Origin: Elysia chlorotica
Taxonomy: Eukaryota > Mollusca > Gastropoda > Plakobranchidae
Assembly (NCBI GenBank): GCA_003991915.1
Contig: RQTK01000034.1
Span: 62,090-126,089, forward strand
DNA: 64,000 nt
Reading direction: 5' to 3'
Position numbers and translations under genes: made by a program. Position 1 is the first letter of the stretch. Each line of letters opens with the position of its first letter. Positions 31,659 to 44,405 of the stretch are shown here, piece after piece. The notes beneath the pieces are model-generated. The model did no database searches and was not told the DNA's origin. It saw only the letters and a program-made list of their open reading frames with translations.

Positions 31659-34600
31659 TCAGGGCCAGCTGATAGGTACAAGCTTCTTCTTTTTCGGCGA
31701 ACTCGAGTCCTGCTGGGTGTGAGAAAGAAAAGGAAAATAATTAAGCACATACAAAGAATATTAATTATGCCATGAATGACCTACTGCCTCTAGAAATTCA
31801 ACTTGGTAGACATGGGAACCATTGTGAAACATAACCAAACTCATAAACAGATATCAATCTAAAGTTGCATTATTGATGATGTGAGCCTGTAAAAACAAGT
31901 CAAACGGAGAATGTTGAACTTGGCCTCATACATGGTAATCATTACGCTACAAAGTACAACTGCTAGTGCTACAGACACCAGCTAAGCGTGGCAACAAACT
32001 GTGGGACCAGCAACAGACAAAGTTCATCCCTGAAAGTACATGTACAGCCTGCAGGACGGGGCGAGTCCTGCACACCCGGGGCGCTGCTCAACAGACAAAG
32101 TTCATCGCTTAAAGTACATGTACAGCCTGCAGGACGGTGCGAGTCCTGCACACCCGCGGCGCTGCTCAAAATATGATTGTGATTCTCTTGTGTTTCCGCG
32201 GGCGCCTAAAAACTGTGTCACCGATAACCTATACATTGGAGCGTAGCTCTGGGAACCTGCCCATGGAGAAGTAAGTGGAGGGCCTATTATATTTCTGAAG
32301 ACAAAAACAGGTCTATCATGTCAGAGTGACCTTCCTGGCTCAGTAACTGTCCATGGAACATCAAATAAATTCTATTATTAGGTCCGTGTTCTATGAAATT
32401 CGTAAGATCTCTCAAATGAAGTCTTTTTTAAATACAGAATCAATCAGGACACTAGTAATTTCTTTGGTATTGTCTCGTTTGGACTATTGCAATTCGTTAC
32501 TTGTGGGACTCTCAGATGAAAAAATTATGAAACTCCAGAAAGTGCAAAATAGTGCTGCTCAGTTGGTTCTGGGCAAGTCTAAATCAGAAAGTGCAACACA
32601 TATGATTGTTACAAACACTTCACTGGCTACCTGTTGAATATAAAAGTGCAGTTTTTTGTTTCAATGCACTGCAAACATCAGAGCCTCTTTATTTAAAGGA
32701 ATTACTATGTACTTGGGTCAATGTCAGTTTAATATGACCGTATGAGATATGAGTCATGGTATCCCCGCCCTGTCCCGTGTATGGCAGCACATAAAATTGT
32801 CTGGCGTCAGTCTTGGGGTCCGTCCACAATGTAGTCTATATGGTGCTGATGTTGGGCGCTAAACCAACTTAACTTCAACTACTGTCAAAAACTGATATTG
32901 TCATCTGAAAAGGGGGACATACACTGTATGTAAAAAAATGGTGAATGATGAGGGCACAATTTCCTCTTTCAATAAAGATCCTCTTATTTTGGGAATAACA
33001 AGAGCCTTGTTATACTAAGATTTATTAAGAAAAACAAGAAATATTTTTATCAGTTTTACTGTGTATTTTACATTTAAATTAAAGCACACACACAAAAAAG
33101 CATGAGAAATCAAAATTACCTGACTCGGTGGGCTGGTGTTACTCTTCTTTTTGTTTCCATTAGTATCTGCCAGCTCTGATTTTGATGAAGTAGGAGTTTC
33201 ATTTCCATCTGTCAACATTTTTATACAGGGCTTGAGTTTGACACGTTTTCTCTCAAAGTTAATACAAGAAGGAGGGGGTTTGAGACGATCTCCTGAAGGT
33301 AAGGGGCTCCTTTGGTGATTGATGAGGCCACTTGATGTCTCCTCGACACAAGCTTTCCTGAAACAGAGAACGAAACAGACGAACTAAGCCTATACACTTC
33401 TGTTGAATCATCGCTTACTATAAAAAATAAAACTTTTACGACAGATTTTTTTAAGCTTTAGATATACCCATGGTTAACTTTTTGAAATACTGATATTTTG
33501 CTCATAAGGTATTCTCTCGTTATAACACAGACTGAGCTGAAGTGACAGATCTTCACAATATGATTGCTGTCCTACGGCATAGAGTTACAAAAAAAGTGAT
33601 CGATCATGTAAAAAATTGTGCATTTTCTTGTCATCTTTTACCATCTCAATTTTTCTTTGGTTTCAAAATGATAGAGTCGCTATGAGCTGCAAATGGAAAT
33701 GGCTGGTTAGATTGCCAGTATTTTTGTAATGGCTACAGTACAATCAAAGTACCAATGATTCATGAAACATTCACTCTGTTCTTTAGTTTGTTAGAGGTTT
33801 AGGATTGGTCTACACAACTTGGCAACAGAACTTTTGCTCATAAAATTTAAAGGTTGTCCTTAAATCAGGAAATGTCACGTTTTAAGCATGAAAAAAAAAT
33901 GTGATATCTTGATTCCTTGATAATGATATGTTAATAGATGAAACATGCATTTAGTACAAACAGGATTTTTAGATCCATACTTAGATGACATTGAATACTT
34001 CCCTTAGTATCGTAACTCCAGTGAGGAGTCTTGCCAGCATGAGGGTCTCTAAATGTTTGACTGGCACGATATGGGCTTCACGGCTCAAGTCACTCAAATG
34101 TATTAAAAAAGCTCTTGTTTGTTCTAACAAGCAACAGTTACAAAACATGAATTATTTTACACTCCTAAACCAAAATTATACTGAGTTGTTTCTCTCTCTC
34201 TTTCTCCTATATAAATCTATTTAATATTACATGTAATTTTTTGTATTTCCGCTAGTCTAGGTCTGCTCTCACATTGTCTCCCATATCGGGTGTCTGTCTG
34301 AATTTTTAGAATGCTCTAAATCATCGCTTACTATAAAAAATAAAACTTTTACGACAGATTTTTTAAAGCTTTAGATATACCCATGGTTAACTTTTTGAAA
34401 TACTGATATTTTGCTCATAAGGTATTCTCTCGTTATAACACAGACTGAGCTGAAGTGACAGATCTTCACATCACATTGTCATCGCCATATCCGGTGCCTG
34501 TCTGAATTTTTAGAATGCTCTAATACATGATGGGAATTTTTTTTCATTTTTCATACCAGAGATATTGAAACAGCATTCACTGTGTAAAGTCTATTGAATG

Positions 34601-36054
34601 AAAAACTTAAAAGACTGTGTCTCATAAGTTGTATCATATCCTTTCTCATTTCTAAAATACTGCAAAGTTAGAGTACTTTAGAAATGATCCATATATAAAT
34701 ACAAAAATTATCATCATCATCATCATCATCATTATTATTATTACATGTATTATTATTAATATTATTACAATTTTCCTTACTATACAATTACAAAGTAGGG
34801 TTACTCAAGCTGTACTTCTACAATACTGCAAAGTTAGAGTACTTTAGAAATGATCCATATATAAATACTATCATCATTATCATCATCATCATTATTATTA
34901 TTACATGTATTATTATTAATATTATTACAATTTTCCTTACTATAAAATTACAAAGTAGGGTTACTCAAGCTGTACTTACTTTGCTGAAGAGTTCCTCTCT
35001 ACGACATCAGGGAATGTGATTTTTCTCTTTCTGTCAAGCATTTTCTGGCATCTCGTCATAACTTGACCCGCTTTATTAGGGCGGTATGTTCTTTGCGGCA
35101 GAGGAAGAATATAACGGTTGTAAAGATCCACTAACGCTTCCTTCTCTAGGGACTCAAGATCATCATGTAAACAGGATAGATAGCGCTGAAATAAGGAATG
35201 TGGAACAAAAAAGTTATACATAATACTCAACTAGTTACAAACACAAAACATGTCATAGAAAACTTGGGGGAATTCTGTATCAATATACTAATATTTCTTA
35301 TATATACTCATAGGTAGCTTATTTTAACTGAAATTTTACAACTCAACTTGTAAAAGCTCTTCTCAAAGCTCAGTGATCTATTATTTTTCTTTTTTGCTTG
35401 ATATGTATTTTTCATTTAAAGTAGAAAGTCCCTTGAGATCAGTTAATACTTTGTACTCTACAGATTTTGCTTTTAAGTAGATCTGCCCTCACAGGCTCGC
35501 TGCACATTCTGCTAACATTTACTAATATACTAGATACTGAATGTATGAAGGCCTAGATTTTACTAAAACAACTTTTTTTTACAGATGTGTGTATTTTTAT
35601 GTTTTATAATAACAAATCTACATGTAAATTTTACAGTGTGTTAATCATGATTTTTAATAGACTATGTGACTTGTAATTTATACTATAGTATTATTAATAC
35701 ATAACATTTCATGTTTAACAATCAGCATTATATATTTTTAGACCAGTAATATTTATGTACAAGCTTCAATATTTTGGTAATTTTTAGCAATGTTAAGCTC
35801 ATGAAGGACACCCTTACAGTGATGGTTATCATCGTTATATGATATATAAAAAGTATGCATATTATTCTTTTTAAGTAGAGAATACAAGGTAAGGGAAGCA
35901 GGAGTAAGGCACTTTAATCCGTTTGACATAAAATTGCTTAGTATTCATCGAGAGACTAAATCCTTCACCATAGCTCATTCTAGCTGAATTATAAAATATT
36001 GTCTCCGCTTTCTCGCCTATCTATTTCTTCTTCTTCTTCTCTCTTTTTCTGTCT

Positions 36055-36085
<31 letters not shown>

Positions 36086-37507
36086 TCTGGCATTTGGCTT
36101 TCTTTACCTTTTCTTGTACATTTTATTTGAGATATGGATTAATTTCATATTCATAGCCAGCAGCTCACATGTTCAAAAGGATTGACGATCCAAAATAAGC
36201 TTTTGAACATAGAGACAAACAATTAATTGAGCTAAATTCTCGGCTTTCCCTCTTTCTAAGGTCCAGGTTTTCAGCTTTGATTAAAACTTTGCATTGGAAT
36301 GGAAAGTTGGCTTCCATGTAGCCAACGGCTTTCATAAAAAATTCCTTTGCAAAATTGAAGATCTCAGCTCTAGCCTTACAGTTGAGCTTCTCGATGAGCT
36401 TGTTGGCCAGACCAGACTACCAAGATCAAGATCATTGTCTTTTAGATGGTTTGCTTCCAATCTATTTTAAATTTTCAAAATATCTAAAATTAATATTATT
36501 ATTAGGACAGACGGTAATACAAGTGTTAGAAGCATGTCTCTGAAGTCCTAGTATAAAGTTCCGCTGGTTTGAAACATGGCAGGAGCTTCTCAGTGGAGAG
36601 CTGCATTTGCTTTCTCAAAAGGAGGGACTACTTTCATAACAATTGCACAGTAAATTACGTGTTTGTTTTTTTTCAAAGACAAGAATGAGTGGAGTCGGCT
36701 AAGGCGACTATTCTGACTGTCCTTTTGATTTTCACTAGCAACATTGGCGGTAGCATCATCCTGAAACCTTGAAGATATTTTACGGCATTCTCTGCAGGGG
36801 TTGTCTGTTTCTCTTTTTTTCTTTCTCTGAAACTACTGTGACAAAATCAGAACAATATTTATACAACGGTTGGCACACGAGGAGCCTCTTCAGGCAGGAT
36901 GTTAGGTCTAGAGCCATCTTGTGGGGCAGTATTTGAGGATTTTTTTTTTACATCATCATTAGGCCTATACAGTGTCTGGAATTGAGCAGGTTCAGCCTGT
37001 CCTTTTTCACTATGTTGAAAAAGTAGAACAACATCTACAAGTAGTAGTAACTTTTCAACTTTGGCAGCCTTTTAAACACAGAGATTAATCAAATGGCATG
37101 GAGCATGGACAGCCAATGACTAAACGCTCTGGGATGTCTGAGTGAATCTTTAGTGAAAGGTTGGTCATCTGTACAAAAGTTCTCATAAATACGCCATTTC
37201 GCGTCAGGTTTAAGAAGATCTAGGTCTAGATCTAGATCTAACCTACTGATTCTAGACCTAGAGATAATAGGCCTCCTGGTGTGGTGGAAGTGTGTTACGG
37301 TGAACTTACAGTAACAATAATAGGGGCCTACACCCAAGGGTACGCCTATTGTTAGATTTCTACAGGTGACTACTAGGGGCATTGATTTTAAACATCTTCG
37401 TTTTCTCTCACCTGTCTAAGAACATGTAACAAGCCATCTTTTGATAAAAGGTCAGGATACATGAAATAATCATTGCTCGAAGAATCCTTGCTACTGGGCG
37501 CTGCCAT
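31659..37507 (-). CDS. ASW: Ashwin homologue (tRNA-ligase complex subunit), 4 exons, complete
   Basis: Minus-strand exons: 37412-37507 (ATG at 37507-37505, G at -3 and +4), 34980-35185, 33120-33357, 31659-31712 (TGA 31661-31659); 594 nt, 197 aa, phases 0, 2, 0. Human Ashwin (C2orf49) is 232 aa. Matches by recall: YPDLLSKDGLLHVL in exon 1 versus human HPELLSQEFLLLTL; DLYNRYILPLPQR in exon 2 versus DLYVQHAIPLPQR; DRLKPPP in exon 3, identical; C-terminus KKKKLVPISWP versus KRKIQHVTWP. The protein is Lys-rich with disordered Ser/Thr/Pro sequence in exon 3 and a basic, NLS-like tail. The human protein co-purifies with RTCB, DDX1, FAM98B and RTRAF, the tRNA-splicing ligase complex; in Xenopus it was described as affecting embryonic patterning. 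The gene is convergent with WDCP. The region downstream of the stop (toward 31383) is its likely 3' UTR. Confidence 0.87.
32017..32168. repeat. 76-bp tandem duplication with hairpin
   Basis: Two copies of ACAGCCTGCAGGACGG plus GCGAGTCCTGCACACCC in Ashwin intron 3. Each copy can form an 8-bp stem (TGCAGGAC with GTCCTGCA) around a 6-7 base loop. GC-richer than its surroundings. Confidence 0.85.
32353..32880 (+). mobile_element. LINE 3' fragment (RT C-terminal part and tail)
   Basis: Translation gives LVISLVLSRLDYCNSLLVGL then KLQKVQNSAAQLVLG, the hallmark C-terminal segment of CR1/L2/Jockey-like reverse transcriptases. A further frame continues HWLPVEYKSA and ALQTSEPLYLKELL to about 32710. The tail to 32880 resembles the 12.7-12.88 kb SINE tail. 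5'-truncated, inside Ashwin intron 3 and antisense to that gene. Confidence 0.85.
33409..34520. repeat. Spaced duplication in Ashwin intron 2
   Basis: About 33409-33562 and 34319-34472 are near-identical (both contain ACTATAAAAAATAAAACTTT and GGTATTCTCTCGTTATAACA). A shorter unit (TGTCTGAATTTTTAGAATGCTC) also repeats at about 34295 and 34499, bracketing the second copy. Confidence 0.88.
34656..34979. repeat. 165-bp tandem duplication ending at the Ashwin exon 2 donor
   Basis: Two copies (34656-34819, 34822-34977) containing ATACTGCAAAGTTAGAGTAC, an ATC/ATT-rich core and GGGTTACTCAAGCTGTACTT. The second copy ends at the intronic side of the minus-strand donor, which is at 34979-34978. Confidence 0.9.
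35186..37411 (-). other. Ashwin intron 1
   Basis: AT-rich. Includes a CTT/CT microsatellite at about 36026-36080 and a cluster of overlapping AGATCT/CTAGATCT words at 37217-37265. No nested gene supported. Confidence 0.6.
36026..36080. repeat. (CTT)n/(CT)n microsatellite
   Basis: Pyrimidine-only trinucleotide then dinucleotide run, about 55 bases. Confidence 0.93.
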
Positions 37508-37989
37508 GACAGTATATTTTTTCGTTTCGCTTCTTAATTCTTATCCATCAATTCCAGAGTCCAGCGTAGGGGAGAAAATGGAAAATCCAGAATCTATATA
37601 TAGATTTAGAACTATTTGGCCACTTAGAGCCTTCGTCGTCTTTTTTTCCCCTGCTTTGAGTTTAAATTTAAATTGTCTGTAAATTGTAAATAGCTATAGA
37701 AGACTTAAATTTCATGCACAAAGAGTTATAAATGAAAAGATAAATGGCTAGTTCTGAACAAACAGAGCAATAATGACTCGGAGATCAAAATAATGGAGTT
37801 GGGAAGTATAAAGAAAACAAAGGCAGAAAAATAATGCAGATTTATAAGCAGGCCTTTGTCGGGAGAATTAGATCAAGATCTAGAAAGAAACACCATATCA
37901 AGACGATAGTATTAAGATATACTGATCGGCAGCTCTTTCCATACCCAAGTGAATATTGCCGCGACATCGAATTAGCCTTTATAAAATAA

Positions 37990-38042
37990 CTAAGTTCGAA
38001 CCGGCACCTTCAAATGAAACCGTGCGCTAACCGCCCCCTCTT
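37990..38042 (-). mobile_element. tRNA-like SINE remnant
   Basis: The minus strand reads GGGGGCGGTTAGCGCACGG followed about 15 bases later by GGTGCCGGTTCGAACTTA, matching pol III box A and box B patterns. The spacing is too short for a functional tRNA cloverleaf, so a degraded tRNA-derived SINE is more likely. Confidence 0.4.
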
Positions 38043-38591
38043 TTACCGCTTCACAAACATTATTTTCCTTTAAAGGTCTATTGATTGGATTGTTGGACGA
38101 TATTAAAGATGTTCGGTCACTTTTTTGTTTCTTTTTAGTTTAATTTGACAACATTGTATTGTTTGGGGGTAGTAGGTTTGTAGAGAGCGAGCTTTTGCCC
38201 ACTGGAAGTAAGAGTAAAAACCAACCAAAAGTAATGTCCATAGATCTATGGGGAGGTTTCAATTTCAGCCCGCTCTGGCTTTGTATGAATGGGCCTCCCT
38301 AGGGATGAGTCCGTGAAAGTAGAATCAGAGACTCTAGATGCGTGATGGGAGCTGCAGGAACAAGGAAGGAACCAAGGTGGAGGTTCAAAGTTTTAAACTT
38401 TTAGTAGTACAACGAGAGAAAAAAACAGTCGGAAGCAGCATCAGCTAAAAAAAAAAGAATCAATAAAGACACAATTAGTAATGTGCATAGCAAGAAAAAT
38501 AAAAAGCATAAACGACACAAGCATAGCCTAAGACATTTCACTGCAACCAAGCAAAATACGCGAGCAGATTAAGGACAAAGAAAGAGAGAGA

Positions 38592-38658
<67 letters not shown>

Positions 38659-39420
38659 AGCAAGAGAAGGGAAAAGAGAGGGGGGGGGGGCAGGGTTATA
38701 GGAATGCAAAAATAGTTAAACTCAAACTTGAGAGGTCATATGTACGCTTAGACTCAAACGCATAGGTAATCAAGCAAAGAATGCTAAAAGTATACACGTG
38801 GTATAAAAGTTCACTACAACACACTCATAATACTAGCACCAAGCCAGAGATAAATAGGAATTTAGTACAACGTTTGAGACACAGAATACAGACAGTGGGG
38901 TCTATGTTGTACTAGTAAGCCCGACTACACCCATCGGGCATCCTAAAATAATATGTTACGACACTTAGTCAAAGTTAAAGGCAAAAAGTCTCAGCCCATA
39001 AATGACGACAAAGGAAACAAAGCCAGAAAAGGGGGGCTAGAGGTCGAACTATCTATCATCGCCCACAATATGATCTGAGCAGATATAATTATAGACCCCC
39101 AAAACATAGGCACATTGCAATACAATGCAGTAAGTAAAAAGGGCAAGATCATGTAGAAATAATACCGGCTAACCCAATATGATAATAATGTATTGACAAA
39201 GTTGGACTACCAAAATAATCTGCCCAACACCCATAGAGGTAAAAAAAAAAGTTGCACAAATCCAGAATTGAAAATAAAAGTACAACATGCAATTACAATT
39301 TAACCCTGCGCACAAGTTAAACTATATCAGAGATAATAAAAAGGTCTAAGCACAAAAAGAAAGAAATTAAGTGGAAAGGGAACAGATGGGAGCATTACAG
39401 GCAGAAGGAAGTAGAGCTAG
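38043..39420. other. Intergenic between Ashwin and SYCP1, part 1
   Basis: No gene seen. Contains a (GA)n run (about 38584-38655) and a short poly-G run near 38680-38690. Confidence 0.55.
38584..38655. repeat. (GA)n microsatellite
   Basis: Near-perfect GA dinucleotide run of about 70 bases, purine-only on the + strand. Confidence 0.97.
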
Positions 39421-39439
39421 AAGCAGAGATAAAAATACA

Positions 39440-39560
39440 AAGACAGAAAGATACAGTAGAACATATAAAATCTGAGGCCTGAAAGATACAATAGAACATA
39501 TAAAATCGGAGGTCTGAAAGATACAGTAGAACACAAAAAATCGGAGGTCTGAAAGATTTC
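39440..39560. repeat. About 39-bp tandem repeat, 3 copies
   Basis: Units of GAAAGATACAGTAGAACA plus TATAAAATCGGAGGTCT; the middle unit has CAATAG. Confidence 0.9.
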
Positions 39561-39959
39561 TTCAGAAACCTTCTTTTAGAAATACAAAAAAAATTCACAA
39601 AGAGATACCCTGCTATGGAATACACGTATATAGGGTATCTTTCAAAACGTTTGGTGTTTTTTTTTTCTCTCTTGTTTTTGTGTGATTTCTTATCTTTTTT
39701 TTTAAACATGTTCATAAGTTGTTAAAAAGCATACCTGTACGTCTTAGTTAATAATAAAAAAGACCATTGAATTTCTTAAAGTAGGCTTACAATTTGTGCG
39801 CCTAAACAAAACAAATAAATATTCCGCATGTCAGAAAATCCGCATTTTAACAAATGTGAGACTCCCGTCTTATTATTTAAAAATCGGATGGCTACGAGTT
39901 TTCTTCTCAATTTTGGGTTCAAAATGGTTTTGAGAAATATTGAGTGCTAGTATTACCTG

Positions 39960-40117
<158 letters not shown>

Positions 40118-40578
40118 NNNNNNNNNNNNNNNNNNNNNNNNNNNNNNNNNNNNNNNNNNNNNNNNNNNNNNNNNNNNNNNNNNNNNNNNNNNNNNNNNNN
40201 NNNNNNNNNNNNNNNNNNNNNNNNNNNNNNNNNNNNNNNNNNNNNNNNNNNNNNNNNNNNNNNNNNNNNNNNNNNNNNNNNNNNNNNNNNNNNNNNNNNN
40301 NNNNNNNNNNNNNNNNNNNNNNNNNNNNNNNNNNNNNNNNNNNNNNNNNNNNNNNNNNNNNNNNNNNNNNNNNNNNNNNNNNNNNNNNNNNNNNNNNNNN
40401 NNNNNNNNNNNNNNNNNNNNNNNNNNNNNNNNNNNNNNNNNNNNNNNNNNNNNNNNNNNNNNNNNNNNNNNNNNNNNNNNNNNNNNNNNNNNNNNNNNNN
40501 NNNNNNNNNNNNNNNNNNNNNNNNNNNNNNNNNNNNNNNNNNNNNNNNNNNNNNNNNNNNNNNNNNNNNNNNNNNNNN
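40118..40578. other. Assembly gap (461 N)
   Basis: Unknown sequence, almost certainly unresolved microsatellite because both edges are trinucleotide arrays. Confidence 0.99.
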
Positions 40579-40733
<155 letters not shown>

Positions 40734-40734
<1 letters not shown>

Positions 40735-43011
40735 ACGTAACAAATTTTCCTTTGGAAGAAATGGCCTCGATTAAAAGAAAAAACAGTTGAAGGCGTAGAT
40801 TTGATAAATATATCTGGCCAATAGCCCTAAGAGGAAATGAAACTAAAGAGAAGACTGAGTGCCAAACAGCCCAAATTGCCAATCTGCCGAATCTGGCTAC
40901 TGGCAGGTGACAATTTCCAAACGAATCTGCATCATGCATTACCTGCAATCACTTTGAACTTTTGATCTTTTGATTTCCCTAAACCAAAGAGATATATCTT
41001 CTGGTTCATAGGTAAAATAAGTCCTATTTCTTCAATAAATTAACGTATTGAATATTGTTAAATCGAGATCTAGAATCTATTCATGATCTCGATTTCGTTT
41101 ACCTTTGATTATGGTGGAAAACAGGAATCTAGGAGCAGTTGGTAAAATCATGTCACAGCAGCTTAGGAGTCGTCTACAAATCCTCTTATTTGCATAGATC
41201 AATCTAGATCTAGATGTATTACGACTCGTTGTAAGCTACCGCTACCTTGTACTTGCAGTCCCAGATCAGGGCTAGATTTGACCAATGAAGCTTAAAATCT
41301 TAGGATAAAAATGAACGGAAATATAAAATCTAATTTTATCAGCTGATCTTTGGTGATCATGGAAACATGCCCCAAAGCAAGGATTAGATGAAAACAAGAT
41401 GTGACTGTAAAATACCAGTTTTACTCCTATTGGGTTTCAGAAATCCAACTGGACACTACCATAGTGCTTTTTTTTACATTTCAGTTACTAGACTATATCT
41501 AGATCTAGATTTAACACACACCTCAAAAAAGCTCTAAGAACGTAGTTAACACAAGATCTACATTTTATGCATGAGAGGTAATTTTATTAGGTAAAGAAAT
41601 CGCAAAATAAAGATTAGTGATTTTTGTCACAAACTTTGTGTCGTAGTTAAGTTTCCAACATATAGATCTAAATGTAGCCCTCTACACATGATGAAGAGTA
41701 TGCAAATAAACAATTCATAGCCATTTATGCCAGCTACAGGTGAAAAGAAAGATAGAAGAAAACTGCACATAAATACTTTATAAGGAGTAGACGTCAACAG
41801 TCGCTGCAGTTATAATTTTTATTTTCTTCTGGCAGGAGGCACTTTTAATTCAAGAATTAGCATGCATTATAAACACTCGCCTAAGTCTGCGCTACACTAC
41901 TTATCATAACTTTCCTAGAATTTCATAAAACTTTGTTTTTTTTTCAGTTTTGTTCAGGCATCTTTGCAGTCATAGACCATCTATGAAATTTCTTCTATTC
42001 TGTTTTGTGTAGAATTAATTTATCAGCAGTAATCGGGTTTGTCGCATACAATATTTTACATTCATATTTGTAAAATATAGCCTACCGTTTTTTGGTAAAT
42101 AAAGTAGATAAAGAAATCTGAACGGATGCATTCTGTTTTATCAGTGTTCTTTTGAACCTGGGTGGAGTTCCATCTTTAGATATAGATAATAGAGTCACTT
42201 TGGTTTGTACCTCAATCAGCATCCTAAGCTCATCCCTCTCTTATTAATTTTTTGGCTTTTTCTGTTATAGGACAAAGCGTTAGACATTTCAATAAGCAAA
42301 GCAATATTTCTAATTTCAGTTCTCCTATTACATGTGTATTTTCCATCTGATATATCTTTATAACTTCGTATTTGATAATTTTTTTAAAATAATGCGATTT
42401 AAGGAGCGGTGACGCTTAAGATGGTCTACACTGTACACAGTGGCGGTTCCTTTATTAAAGTTTGGGTGCAATGCACTCGTAAAAAAGGGGAAGAGGAAAA
42501 AAACGCTACTACATAACGTTTAAAGTAATAATAGCCACTGTGAGTTCCGCTCGGCCAACGGAGGTGAGAATGAAAAGTGGGACAGTCACCCAGACGCTCC
42601 TCTTCGTTCTTAGTAATTTACTGTTACCATAGTGGGGCGTCAAGTGCCTAGCTTTACTAGACATAAAGAGCAAACCCTGAGTGCAGGTCCCATTTTTTTG
42701 TGCAAGTTAAATTTAAAGTTAAAATATAAACAATTATTATACATCTTTAAAAAATATAAAAATGAGTTTTTGAGCGGTATTATTTAAAGTCTGCTAGAGC
42801 TAAATAGGCCTACTATTTGCTCCGTAATCACTTTGGCTGCGCTGTTGGTTCTCCGTTGTTTTGAATTTGATAGCCTTGTTTTCAAAATCACTAGTTAGAT
42901 CTATAGTTCTATTTCCAAACATAATTATTCTTTAAATTCCATTTTTTTATTTTGTAGTTGACTTGAAATATTGTTATTGATCTAACTGTCATTTAGATCT
43001 GCATAAACATC
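40734..43011. other. Intergenic, part 2
   Basis: AT-rich with scattered AGATCTAG words (for example about 41205 and 41500). No gene or recognised element. Confidence 0.55.
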
Positions 43012-43576
43012 AATCTTCAAGATAAAATAAATGAATATATTATATCACTTACATAACCTCTTTTTGACAATTATGTGCTCCATAATACATGTACAAATTA
43101 GTTATTCAACTTCAAGCTATAATAATTTTCAGTTCACTGGTTAACGAAAATTACTTGTCTGGATTACTTTTCATAAACAAAAAATCTAAATTAAATTTGG
43201 TCAATGTTTGGCATATTTTAAGCCCCAGAACATCGATTTTCATGTTTTGAATCCTAAATATCCTTCAGCAAAGGCCCCCAGATCCCCGACAAGGGTGTTG
43301 CCCTTGATCCATCAGGCGGCCTTTGCATCCCTCTGAACAGATTTTGCACAGTGCAGTTTATGCTCATCACACGCTACTGATTGTACATATCATCTGTCAG
43401 CATCATCGCTTACGATGGTTGCTGCCCCACTTGATGCTCTGTCCACAATATGACGCCATCTGTTCCTGTCCTGACTGTCGTGGGTGATGCTTTGCAAATT
43501 AAGACCCAGACTCTTCTTGATGTTTTCGATGTATGATGTTGGTGGTCTTCAATTCTAAATTTAGGATATGTACTAT
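43012..43576 (-). mobile_element. Shortened LINE copy (internally deleted)
   Basis: The 3' part (43012-43549) matches the 3' part of the element at 44406-46248, including CGCTACTGATTGTACATATC and the peptide SLGLNLQSITHDSQDRNRWR on the minus strand. It then jumps at 43550 to a 26-bp stretch (43551-43576) that is otherwise found only at the far end of the larger element (46223-46248), so it looks like a deletion derivative with both ends. Confidence 0.7.
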
Positions 43577-44184
43577 ACATATTTTTGGCTAGCGTTGATG
43601 ACTCATGTAGAACGATGGGAATGGGGTTTGTTTCTGGCATTGGAAGAAATTTTAACCTGACATGAGATGCTCAACACCGCTAAACCCACCTGCTGATACT
43701 GGCGAGGAAAAAAGGAAAATATAAGACAGAAAGATAAAGGATTCAAGAGCCGGTTGTAGATTAACACGCAGGAGGAATCGTGAAAATCAGGATAGTAGTA
43801 AGTCAAGTAGTAAAATCTAGAGAACAAAGAGGAAGCCACAAATCACTATGCAAAAGAACAAAACAAAGCCATGTTATAAGATAAATGAATTGGTAAAGAT
43901 ATTAAAAACTCTGAATTGGAAAATAGTACTAGAAAGTAGTGAACAGCAGAGAGCACCAAAAAACCAGCCGGCTGCCAGACAACCCAAACAGGAAGTGTGT
44001 TTATAAAATTTTTGTTAACACAACATCTTGAATTGTTGAACTAAAAAGAAAAGAGAAATTCATGGTTCAATTTTCATTATTATGTTAGAAAGATAGCTGT
44101 ATATGCTAAAACTGTGTTTTTGCCCCATTGTTTGGTTTCCGCTTTATCCTCTCAGAAGGCTTTGGATCCTTAGTCAGCCTCTTC

Positions 44185-44212
44185 CTGGGGGCGGGGAGGG
44201 GGGGGGGAGGCA
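44185..44212 (+). other. G-rich tract with G-quadruplex pattern
   Basis: CTGGGGGCGGGGAGGGGGGG and onward gives four or more G runs with one-base loops in intergenic sequence. Confidence 0.6.
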
Positions 44213-44376
44213 TCCCATACTGTTTTTTGGAAGAAGGATTGTTGTAGTTATTTCTTGCTAGATTTCAGTTGTCTGCTTGACTTTGAGACCTGACTGTGTC
44301 TGGCTGTATTTCATTGCACTTTACATTGGCAGCACAGTCGTCTCCGCCTAAGGAACCGCTCTTCGTTCAGTGACTA

Positions 44377-44405
44377 AAATAGAGAATACAGGCAACAACA
44401 GTCTT
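44377..44405. repeat. 29-bp direct repeat, left target-site duplication
   Basis: Starts AAATAGAGAATACAGGCAAC and is perfectly repeated at 46249-46277, flanking the LINE between them. Confidence 0.85.

Noticed and set aside
37990-38042. Minus-strand tRNA gene
   Set aside because: Box A and box B words are present but too close together for a cloverleaf; kept only as a SINE remnant.
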